From contig JAPLCY010000024.1 in NCBI GenBank assembly GCA_026391995.1, forward strand, positions 1 through 5,921: DNA of 5,921 nt, written 5' to 3'. The translations under genes were made by a program, and so were the position numbers. Source of the DNA: Candidatus Auribacterota bacterium (GTDB taxonomy: Bacteria > Auribacterota > Tritonobacteria > UBA1439). The first letter of the stretch is position 1; each line of letters begins with the position of its first letter. The notes under the pieces are model-generated. The model was not told where the DNA came from. It ran no database searches and was given only the letters and a program-made list of their open reading frames with translations. Below are positions 1-5,921 of this stretch, piece by piece.

Positions 1-775
1 CGGTGGCGGCGTCTCCTTCTCCTTTTCCGTGCCCCCGAAGGTGTCGGAGCTGGTAAGCCTGCGCGCGCTGGGCCTGGCAAGGATCCGGCGCGACTCCAGG
101 GGGCTTCACATAGGGGCATATGTCACCATCGAGCGGCTCGCGCGCAGCGAGGCTGCGCGCTCGTTCATGAACGGTGTGTGCGCCGAGGCAGCGTCGAATG
201 TGGCGGCCACGCCGAACAGGAACATGATCACCGTCGGCGGCAACGCCGTGCGGCTTTTCATATGGTCGGATCTCCCCATCATATACTGCGCGACGGGCGC
301 CTCGTTCGCCGTCCGCGGAGAGAGGGGCCTCCGCACGCTCACGAGCGGTGAGTGCTACCGCCAGCAGCCGCTCGCGATCATGAAGCCCGGAGAGTACCTC
401 GAGGAGATCAGCATCCCCGCGCCGAGGCCGCGCTCCGGCGCGGCGTTCGAGAAGTTCGCGGAGACCGCGAACACATTCGGGCTTCTCTCGGCCGCCGCCT
501 GTGTGGCGCTCGACGCGAAGGGACGCTGCGCCTCGGCAAGGCTCGTCATCGGCAGCTTCCAGCTCCTCCCGTCGGTATCGAAAGCGGCCGCAGGCGCGCT
601 GGAGGGGGAATCCCCCGCGCCGGAACTGTTTCACAAAGCCGCCGTTGCCGCCGTGGGAGGGATGAAGATGGTGAAGGATATCCGCGTGAGCGACGGGTAC
701 AAGCGGGAGCTCGCGACCGTCGTCGCGCGGCGCGTGCTGGAGCGCGCCTTTGCCAGGGCGGGGGGTGCGCGATGA
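1..775 (+). CDS. Molybdenum hydroxylase FAD-binding (medium) subunit, 5'-partial
   Basis: This is the FAD subunit of a xanthine dehydrogenase/CO dehydrogenase-type molybdenum hydroxylase; it should take electrons from the [2Fe-2S] subunit and pass them to NAD+ or another acceptor. The reading frame is open from base 2, giving 257 visible residues. A Gly-rich stretch at the very edge fits the first flavin-binding loop (AGGTD-like in the family), so about 30 N-terminal residues are probably missing compared with the usual 280-290. The GTG at position 29 is therefore internal, not the start. The second FAD motif, TVGGN, lies at about 230-244 and is followed by a conserved Asp-x-Pro (SDLP). The C-terminal half matches the CO-dehydrogenase flavoprotein C-terminal domain, ending in a typical YKRELATVVARRVLERA helix. 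There is no Cys-rich insertion like the [4Fe-4S] loop of 4-hydroxybenzoyl-CoA reductase. The stop overlaps the next start by ATGA. Family assignment is secure; substrate and acceptor are not. Confidence 0.92.
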   Translation, partial: GGGVSFSFSVPPKVSELVSLRALGLARIRRDSRGLHIGAYVTIERLARSEAARSFMNGVCAEAASNVAATPNRNMITVGGNAVRLFIWSDLPIIYCATGASFAVRGERGLRTLTSGECYRQQPLAIMKPGEYLEEISIPAPRPRSGAAFEKFAETANTFGLLSAAACVALDAKGRCASARLVIGSFQLLPSVSKAAAGALEGESPAPELFHKAAVAAVGGMKMVKDIRVSDGYKRELATVVARRVLERAFARAGGAR

Positions 776-1239
776 AATACGCGCTGAACATAAACGGCCG
801 CCCTCATCCGGTCGAGGCCGCGCCCGGCGAAATTCTGCTCGACGTCCTGCGCCGCGAGGGATACAAGGGAGCGAAGTTCGGCTGCGGGCAGGGATTCTGC
901 GGCGCCTGCACGGTGCTGATCGACGGCCAGCCGGTGAACTCATGCCTCCAGCTCGTCGGCCTGGTGGAGGGACGCACAATCACCACGATCGAGGGGGTCG
1001 GGAGCGTGTCGAAACTTCACCCGATCCAGGACGCGTACCTGGACGCAGGGGCGGTGCAGTGCGGCTACTGCACGCCCGGGATGGTGCTCGCCACCAAGGC
1101 GCTCCTCGACAGGTCCCCCGATCCGACCGAGGAAGAGATCAAGCGCTGTCTCGACGGCAACTATTGCAGGTGCACGGGGTACGTCAAGATAATCGACGCG
1201 GTGAAACTCGCCGCGAAACGGCGCAACGGTACCCGATGA
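772..1239 (+). CDS. Molybdenum hydroxylase [2Fe-2S] (small) subunit
   Basis: This 155-residue protein is the iron-sulfur subunit that carries electrons from the molybdenum centre to FAD. The plant-ferredoxin-type N-terminal domain holds the first cluster motif, Cys38, Cys43, Cys46 and Cys58 (CGQGFCGAC followed by a Cys 12 residues later). The C-terminal helical domain holds the second cluster, Cys97, Cys100, Cys132 and Cys134 (CGYC and CRC). All eight ligands are present and the length is normal for the family. The start is the ATG at 772, overlapping the upstream stop by four bases; a G-rich stretch about 6-17 bases before it is a weak ribosome site, so translational coupling is likely. The same frame is open upstream to about 352, but that part overlaps the FAD gene and is not protein-like. 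It resembles CoxS, HcrC, NdhS and XdhC-type small subunits, which cannot be told apart by eye. Confidence 0.96.
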   Translation: MKYALNINGRPHPVEAAPGEILLDVLRREGYKGAKFGCGQGFCGACTVLIDGQPVNSCLQLVGLVEGRTITTIEGVGSVSKLHPIQDAYLDAGAVQCGYCTPGMVLATKALLDRSPDPTEEEIKRCLDGNYCRCTGYVKIIDAVKLAAKRRNGTR

Positions 1240-3560
1240 GCTCTCACGCGACATTCAGGGAAGTCAACCAGGTCCGCCGCAAGGTGGACGGGATCGGTCT
1301 CGTCACCGGGACGGCGCTCTATACCGACGATTATGATGTCCATGAGATGCTTTCCGCGAAGGTGTTGCGGAGTCCCCATCCCCACGCGCGGATCAAGGCG
1401 ATTGACGCGTCGCGCGCCCGTGCGTTGAAGGGGGTGCACGCCGTCCTCACATGGAGGGACGTGCCCAGGATTATCATCACCGAGGCCGGCCAGGGGTATC
1501 CCGAGCCGTCGCCGTACGACAAATTCATTCTGGACAACAAGGTGCGCTTCGTCGGTGACGAGGTGGCGGTGGTGGCGGCCGAGACGACCGCGATCGCGCT
1601 GCAGGCCCTGGCCCTCATCAAGGTCACCTACGAGGAGCTTCCCGCCGTTTTCGACCCACGCGATTCCATGAAAAAGGGCGCGCCCGTGCTCCATGACGAG
1701 CCGGAGTGGAAGATCCCCATCCCGGTTGAGATGGACCCGAAGAAAAACCTCTGCGGCCGCGCGGATGTCACGATCGGGGATATGCCCAAGGGGTTCGCCG
1801 CGGCCGACCTGGTACTGGAGCGCGAGTACGAAAACCAGTACGCCCAACATGTCGCCAACGAGCCGCACACGACGATCAGCTATCTCGATCCGAACAACCG
1901 GCTGATCATCGTAACTTCCACGCAGGTGCCGTTCCATGTGAGACGCATCGTCGCTCGCGCCCTCGATCTCCCGATCAAGCGCATCCGGGTGATCAAGCCC
2001 AGGATTGGCGGCGGCTTCGGCTCAAAGCAGGATATCGTGACCGAACCACTTGCGGCGGCCCTCACCATGGCCACCGGCAGGCCGGTCCGGCTCCAGCTCA
2101 CCAGGGAGGAGACATTCACCTCGTCGCGGACGCGTCACCAGACGATCATCCGGCTGAAAACCGGGATCAAGAAGGACGGCACGCTCACCGCGATCGAGAT
2201 GGACGCCCTCCAGAACGCGGGCCCGTACGGCACCCACGGCCTCACGGTACTCACCAATACCGGCTCAAAGATCCTCCCTCTTTTCCGGTGCGAGAACGTG
2301 CGTTTCAACGCCTGGTCGGTGTATACGAACCTTTCGCAGGGCGGGGCGTACCGCGGCTACGGCGGCACCCAGTCCGGGTTCGCGATGAATATCCAGATGG
2401 ACGAAATGGCCCGCGCCATCGGCATGGACCTGCCCGCCCTCTACAAGAAGCTCCATATCAGGAAGGGCGAGGGGTCGCCCGTGTTCGCGGCCCTCGGGGA
2501 GGGGGCCGAGGGGCACCCGATGACAATCGGCTCCTGCGGGCTTTCAGCGTGCATCGATATCGTGGCGCGCGAGATCGGCTGGGCCGGGAAGCGGAACAAT
2601 CCCGGGACGGGGCGGCTGCGCAGGGGCATCGGCATGGCGGTGCTCATGCAGGGCTCTTCGATACCCAAGATCGACATGGCGTCCTGCTCCATCAAGATGA
2701 ACGACGACGGTTCTTTCAACCTCCTCTGCGGCGCCACCGACATCGGCACCGGGTCGGATACCGTGATGGCGAAGATCGCCGCGGAGGTTCTTGGGGTGGG
2801 CACTAGTGATGTGATCGTTTTCTCCTCGGACACCGACATCACCCCGTTCGACGTCGGCGCGTACGCCTCGAGCACCACATATCTTTCGGGCATGGCCGCC
2901 AAGCGGTGCGCCGAAAAGGTGGCGGACCAGATCAGGGCCGTGGCCGCCGAGATGCTCGAAGAGGACGCGAAGGGCATTGTGCTGCGCGACGGGAAGGCGG
3001 CCGGATCCAAGGGAGAGGTCACGCTCGGGCAGGTGGGGTTGAGGAGCCTGTACGAAAAGGACCAGCACCAGATTGCCGCGTTCGCCTCGGCATATTCAGA
3101 CCAGTCGCCGCCGCCGTTCGCCGCGCACGCAGTCGAGGTCGAGGTGGACACCGGGACGGGCAGGGTCCGAATCATTCGCTACATCACCGCGACCGACTGC
3201 GGCACCGCGATCAACCCGCTGCTCTGCGAGGGACAGGTGGAGGGGGCGCTCCTCAACGGCATCAGCTACGCCATGGCCGAGCGTTTCATCTACAACGAGA
3301 AGGGGAGGCTCCTCAACGCCTCCTTCGGCACCTACGGCGTTTATTTCACCCGCGACCTCCCTGAAATCAGGACATTCCTTGTCCCGACTTATGAGCCGAG
3401 CGGACCATTCGGGGCCAAGTCCATAGCCGAGGTCAACATCAACGGGCCGCTCCCGGCGATCTCGAACGCCATATTCGACGCCGTGGGGATCCGTCTCAGA
3501 AAGCCGCCCTATACGCCGGAAACGGTGTTCATGGCGCTCCGCGGGCGGAAAGAGAAGTAG
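1236..3560 (+). CDS. Molybdenum hydroxylase molybdopterin-binding (large, catalytic) subunit, xanthine dehydrogenase family
   Basis: This 774-residue protein should hydroxylate an aromatic N-heterocycle, aldehyde or related substrate at a molybdopterin centre, using water as the oxygen source. Residues about 15-135 form the hammerhead domain and about 155-760 the molybdopterin-binding domain. Visible motifs are NEPH with Glu209, the cofactor loop GGGFGSK (258-264), the active-site loop AYRGYGG (371-377), GTGSDT (504-509), DVGAYASS (539-546) and FGAKSIAEVNINGP (725-738). Glu732 sits where the catalytic base of xanthine dehydrogenase lies. By hand alignment, the purine-binding Arg880 of bovine enzyme corresponds to Asn341 here and Phe914 to Tyr375, so true xanthine dehydrogenase activity is doubtful. 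The active-site loop lacks the Cys of CoxL-type CO dehydrogenase. The start is the ATG at 1236, overlapping the previous stop by ATGA; an upstream extension of the frame runs through the previous gene and is rejected. There is no signal peptide, so it is probably cytoplasmic. Substrate is unknown. Confidence 0.94.
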   Translation: MSSHATFREVNQVRRKVDGIGLVTGTALYTDDYDVHEMLSAKVLRSPHPHARIKAIDASRARALKGVHAVLTWRDVPRIIITEAGQGYPEPSPYDKFILDNKVRFVGDEVAVVAAETTAIALQALALIKVTYEELPAVFDPRDSMKKGAPVLHDEPEWKIPIPVEMDPKKNLCGRADVTIGDMPKGFAAADLVLEREYENQYAQHVANEPHTTISYLDPNNRLIIVTSTQVPFHVRRIVARALDLPIKRIRVIKPRIGGGFGSKQDIVTEPLAAALTMATGRPVRLQLTREETFTSSRTRHQTIIRLKTGIKKDGTLTAIEMDALQNAGPYGTHGLTVLTNTGSKILPLFRCENVRFNAWSVYTNLSQGGAYRGYGGTQSGFAMNIQMDEMARAIGMDLPALYKKLHIRKGEGSPVFAALGEGAEGHPMTIGSCGLSACIDIVAREIGWAGKRNNPGTGRLRRGIGMAVLMQGSSIPKIDMASCSIKMNDDGSFNLLCGATDIGTGSDTVMAKIAAEVLGVGTSDVIVFSSDTDITPFDVGAYASSTTYLSGMAAKRCAEKVADQIRAVAAEMLEEDAKGIVLRDGKAAGSKGEVTLGQVGLRSLYEKDQHQIAAFASAYSDQSPPPFAAHAVEVEVDTGTGRVRIIRYITATDCGTAINPLLCEGQVEGALLNGISYAMAERFIYNEKGRLLNASFGTYGVYFTRDLPEIRTFLVPTYEPSGPFGAKSIAEVNINGPLPAISNAIFDAVGIRLRKPPYTPETVFMALRGRKEK

Positions 3561-3581
3561 CCGCCCCTCACTTCCAGAGCT

Positions 3582-3818
3582 ATGACTATCACCCTTGAGA
3601 TGCTCGGCGCGATGAAGAAGCCGCTCGGCCAGGGCCCCGTCCGGGTCGAGGTCTCCGGCGGCGCCACGATCAGGTCATTCATGGTCGAAACGCTCCGCTA
3701 CGATCCCCCGCACGTCGATCTGCTCTCATATTTCATCGACAACGCCCCCGCCAGGCCGTCCGCGAAACTTCATGAAGGCTGCACCCTCAAGATCCTCATG
3801 ATTATCGGGGGGGGATAG
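3582..3818 (+). CDS. MoaD/ThiS-family small sulfur-carrier-like protein
   Basis: This 78-residue protein looks like a beta-grasp (ubiquitin-fold) sulfur carrier. It has an N-terminal strand (TITLEML), a second strand with the family-like VSGGATIRSF turn and helix, a late strand around YFIDNAPA, a LHEGCTLKIL segment matching the LkdGDeV turn, and a terminal Gly-Gly-Gly. In MoaD and ThiS the C-terminal Gly-Gly is adenylated and then carries a thiocarboxylate sulfur. It starts 21 bp after the catalytic subunit and most likely belongs to the same transcript, suggesting a role in making or sulfurating the molybdenum cofactor of this enzyme. No MoaE, MoaA or MoeB-type partner is visible. The ATG at 3582 gives a normal family length; no clear Shine-Dalgarno sequence precedes it. 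The last three codons lie in a run of eight G. The fold call rests on length, pattern and the tail rather than on strong identity, and whether its target is Mo-cofactor, W-cofactor or thiamin is open. Confidence 0.75.
   Translation: MTITLEMLGAMKKPLGQGPVRVEVSGGATIRSFMVETLRYDPPHVDLLSYFIDNAPARPSAKLHEGCTLKILMIIGGG
3807..3814 (+). repeat. Eight-G homopolymer run at the 3' end of the MoaD-like gene
   Basis: Eight consecutive G bases encode most of the final Gly-Gly-Gly of the MoaD-like protein, just before its TAG stop. A one-base loss or gain here would replace the free glycine tail with an unrelated extension. It may be a slippery site or a place of sequencing error. Confidence 0.9.
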
Positions 3819-3819
3819 A

Positions 3820-3845
3820 AGGTTCCTCCACCGCGGCCGGGACCT
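3820..3845 (+). terminator. Weak hairpin in the convergent intergenic gap; possible terminator
   Basis: The 112-bp gap between the two convergent stops (3819-3930) has no gene. It contains one modest inverted repeat just after the MoaD-like stop: AGGTTCC (3820-3826) can pair with GGGACCT (3839-3845), a 7-bp stem with one G-U pair and a 12-base, GC-rich loop. No T-run follows, only a short ATTT at 3849-3852, so it is a poor intrinsic terminator. On the opposite strand the wobble becomes a mismatch, so it fits the + strand operon better. Rho-dependent or overlapping convergent termination is equally possible. Confidence 0.2.
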
Positions 3846-3930
3846 CGCATTTGTGCCGCCCTTCGCAGGGTCGAGAGAATGGGACTCAGTGTCACGGGGA
3901 AGAGGTCTTGGCGACGGTACCGGCGTATGA

Positions 3931-5921
3931 TTATTGGCGGAGGGTGGGGGTGGTGGGAAGAGACGGCCTGCCGTCTCCGAATATTTTTTTCCATATCTCC
4001 GTGTTGCTGTAACCGCAGAGCGGCGGCACTGCCTTCCTGAATTTCAGCTCCAGCCCGTCATAGCGCGTGACGGTGCCGTCGCTTTCCGCCCAACTCGCCG
4101 CGGGGAGTATGATATCCGCACGACGGGTCAGCGCGGAAGGCTGAAACGCCTGCACCATCACAAAGCGCACCCCTTGGAGTGCCTTCGCGAAAAGGTCATC
4201 TTCCAGAAGAGTGCCCCCCATGAAGATAGCGGCCTTTATCTTCCCGCGCCCCATCGCACCAATGAGCGTTTCGCGATCCATGCCGCGCCATGAGGGTATG
4301 CCGCATCCCCACTCCTGTTCGAGCCGCCGTCGCGCCGCGCGGTCGGCAAGCCTGACCGGTCCCGGCAGGGAGAGGGGCGAAACACCCGCGTGGAGGAGTC
4401 CTGTTTCGTTGATCTCGCCGGTGAGAGCGACCAGCCGGATTGCGTGCCGTGCCGCGAAACGCGTGAGCGCGCGGAATGCGTGGGGCGTGAGCGTGCTCCT
4501 GTTGAGGATCATGGCGGGGCGCCCGGCGCCACGCACAAATGCGGCGATCTTTTTGAGATAGTATCCCGTGGCGTCGGGGGAGAGCGTGATTGTTGCCGAT
4601 GCGCACCTGTTGAGCTTTGTCTCCCCTTTCCCGATTACCAGGAGCCTTGCCCCGGTGCGCGCCGCCTTGATCACCGATAGCGCGGCAACGCGATTCGAGT
4701 CCACGATTCGCGGATCGACAACCACGACCGCGTCGCTGTTTTCGATGACGGTCGCCGGTTGCGACGCTATCGGTTGCCCTGGGGCGGGCAGGGGACGGCC
4801 GGCCATGGGATGGATATTGTTCGTAGCCAGGACTGTCCGGACGATCTTTTGGGCTGCGTACGCTTCCTCCCCGGTCAGGCGGGCGGATACAAAAACGGCC
4901 ATCTCCCGGGGTGAGACACCCTTGAGACGGCCATGGACCATCTGAGCGGCTTCATCCCAGGATAGCGGCAGGTGCCCTCGCGCCGTGCGCGCCAGCGGAC
5001 GCACTATTCGCTCCGGCGTGGTCAGGGCGCCGACACCGAACTTCCCTTTTTCGCACAGATTGCCATTTGAACGGGGGGTAACCCTGATGATCTGGCCGCC
5101 ATAGGTGTGAAGCGTAACCTCGCACCCGTCGCCGCAGTTGCCGCAGGTGGTCTCGGTCGCGGCGGCGGCGACGAAGTGCATCCCGGGAATATCGATTTTT
5201 TCGAGGAGCGCCGCGGTGGGGCAGGCGGTCAGGCACTGGCCGCATGACTCGCAGTCGGTCTGCTGGAGGGGCCAGCTGAACGGGGGCGCGACCCGCATAT
5301 CCATCCCGCGCCCGGCGTACCCCCAGGCGCCGATACCCTGGACCTCCATGCAAACGCGGATACAGCGGGCGCACTTGATGCACTTGTCGGGATCGCGGAC
5401 GATATGGGGATGGCGGTCATCGATCTTTCCCCGTGCGGCGGGACTTCCGAAGCGGTCGCCGGCGCGGTACCGCTCGGCGAGATCGCGCAGGGCGCAGTCG
5501 TCTGCCTTCTCGCATCCGCACTCCAGGCAGCGATACGCCTCTTTCAACGCCGCGTCCTCATCCAGTGTCGCCTCGACCTCCGCGAACCCTCCGATGCGCC
5601 GCGAGGGAGGGATCCCGGCCGGCTCGACGCGAGGCGTCTTTTCCCTGTCCGCGAATTCAGCCGCCACGACCTCCTCCTTCTTCCGTCGGGCGGGGCTGAA
5701 GATCGGCGGCGGGATGGCGGGCGTGCCGGTGCGGAGAAACGTGTCGATGGCGTACGCCGCACGCCGCCCCGAGGCGACCGCGCTCACGGCGATGTCGGGG
5801 CCTGTGACGCAGTCGCCGGCGGCGAAGACCCCGGCGGCGGAGGTCATGAGCGACCCCTCATCGACGCCGATCCTGCCTCTGCCGGTGGGCGGGATTCCGG
5901 AACCGTCGAGGACGGAAATAT
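3931..5921 (-). CDS. GltD-like / multi-[4Fe-4S] / NuoG-FdhA-like fusion oxidoreductase, N-terminus beyond window
   Basis: The last 662 codons of a large cytoplasmic redox protein are visible; the frame is open to the window end (first full codon at 5919), so the ATG at 5847 is internal. In order, counting from that Met, it shows: the end of a GltD-type FAD/NAD(P)H domain (GVFAAGDCVTGPDIAVSA, 6-23); a four-Cys motif CLECGC-x5-C (107-118); a ferredoxin-like [4Fe-4S] motif CIKCARCIRVC (156-166); a second, CESCGQCLTACP (199-210); a molybdopterin-oxidoreductase [4Fe-4S] motif CGNCGDGC plus Cys265 (235-265); and a MopB/NuoG-like domain (about 280-625) with TNNI, GKIKAAIFMGG and ADIILPAASWAESDGT. 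Where formate dehydrogenases have RLCHAP, with the Mo-ligating Cys or Sec, this has RPLPAP. The C-terminal dinucleotide-binding domain is absent. It probably moves electrons between NAD(P)H and an Fe-S partner. Automated pipelines may call it FdhA or NuoG; I doubt formate dehydrogenase activity. Confidence 0.9.
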   Translation of the reverse strand, partial: ISVLDGSGIPPTGRGRIGVDEGSLMTSAAGVFAAGDCVTGPDIAVSAVASGRRAAYAIDTFLRTGTPAIPPPIFSPARRKKEEVVAAEFADREKTPRVEPAGIPPSRRIGGFAEVEATLDEDAALKEAYRCLECGCEKADDCALRDLAERYRAGDRFGSPAARGKIDDRHPHIVRDPDKCIKCARCIRVCMEVQGIGAWGYAGRGMDMRVAPPFSWPLQQTDCESCGQCLTACPTAALLEKIDIPGMHFVAAAATETTCGNCGDGCEVTLHTYGGQIIRVTPRSNGNLCEKGKFGVGALTTPERIVRPLARTARGHLPLSWDEAAQMVHGRLKGVSPREMAVFVSARLTGEEAYAAQKIVRTVLATNNIHPMAGRPLPAPGQPIASQPATVIENSDAVVVVDPRIVDSNRVAALSVIKAARTGARLLVIGKGETKLNRCASATITLSPDATGYYLKKIAAFVRGAGRPAMILNRSTLTPHAFRALTRFAARHAIRLVALTGEINETGLLHAGVSPLSLPGPVRLADRAARRRLEQEWGCGIPSWRGMDRETLIGAMGRGKIKAAIFMGGTLLEDDLFAKALQGVRFVMVQAFQPSALTRRADIILPAASWAESDGTVTRYDGLELKFRKAVPPLCGYSNTEIWKKIFGDGRPSLPTTPTLRQ

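Noticed and set aside
352..771. Upstream extension of the [2Fe-2S] subunit frame
   Set aside because: This part is an Arg-rich out-of-frame reading of the FAD subunit gene; the family N-terminus begins at the ATG at 772.
1161..1937. Long open frame on the - strand (258 codons) opposite the hydroxylase genes
   Set aside because: It lies wholly against two well-supported genes; its composition is Arg/His/Gly-rich with no recognisable motif, typical of antisense frames in GC-rich coding DNA.
2441..3175. Open frame on the - strand (244 codons) inside the catalytic subunit gene
   Set aside because: Ser/Pro/Ala-rich translation without domain-like pattern; the opposite strand carries conserved active-site motifs through the same interval.
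3558..3584. The catalytic subunit and MoaD-like gene share one frame, separated by a single TAG and seven codons, so readthrough could give a fusion
   Set aside because: There is no readthrough signal that I can see, the 7-codon spacer is ordinary intergenic sequence, and same-frame neighbours occur by chance one time in three.
3937..3958. G-rich stretch that might form a G-quadruplex near the end of the minus-strand gene
   Set aside because: Only three tracts of three or more G are present, short of the canonical four, and the stretch is coding (Pro/Thr-rich tail) in a GC-rich gene.
3770..3994. Minus-strand open frame of 74 codons spanning the intergenic gap
   Set aside because: It overlaps both flanking genes, has low-complexity Pro/Arg content, and has no support beyond being open.
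3934..4293. Plus-strand open frame of 119 codons opposite the end of the fusion oxidoreductase
   Set aside because: It is antisense to conserved MopB-like coding sequence and shows no domain pattern or ribosome site.

Overview
The window comes from a GC-rich bacterium. The gene set (a molybdenum hydroxylase and an NAD(P)H-linked iron-sulfur flavoprotein of the type fused to formate dehydrogenase/NuoG-like modules) fits an anaerobic or facultative lineage. Nothing in the sequence fixes the phylum, so I do not name one. Coding density is very high: two opposing gene blocks meet at a 112-bp intergenic gap (3819-3930), and both blocks run off the window edges.

Positions 1-3818 (+ strand) carry a compact operon. 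It encodes a three-subunit molybdenum hydroxylase of the xanthine dehydrogenase/CO dehydrogenase superfamily in medium-small-large order: FAD subunit (5' end cut by the window), two-cluster [2Fe-2S] subunit (772-1239), and molybdopterin catalytic subunit (1236-3560). The first three genes overlap by 4-bp ATGA junctions, a sign of translational coupling. After 21 bp comes a 78-residue ubiquitin-fold protein of the MoaD/ThiS type (3582-3818), ending in Gly-Gly-Gly. Electrons from substrate hydroxylation at Mo should pass through the two [2Fe-2S] clusters to FAD. The substrate is not known: catalytic glutamates are kept, but the arginine that binds purine substrates in xanthine dehydrogenase appears to be absent.

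Positions 3931-5921 (- strand) carry the last 662 codons of one large multidomain redox protein. In order it has the end of a GltD-like FAD/NAD(P)H domain, a four-Cys motif, two ferredoxin-type [4Fe-4S] motifs, a molybdopterin-oxidoreductase-type [4Fe-4S] motif, and a shortened MopB/NuoG-like domain. The MopB-like domain seems to lack both the Mo-ligating Cys/Sec and the C-terminal dinucleotide-binding domain, so I read it as an electron-transfer module rather than an active molybdoenzyme.

The most interesting points are the MoaD-like carrier inside a hydroxylase operon, the eight-G run that encodes that carrier's functional C-terminus, and the apparently Mo-less GltD-NuoG fusion facing the hydroxylase operon. 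A functional link between the two convergent blocks (hydroxylase and NAD(P)H/Fe-S electron partner) is possible but is inference only. No RNA genes, mobile elements, CRISPR arrays or convincing promoters were seen.
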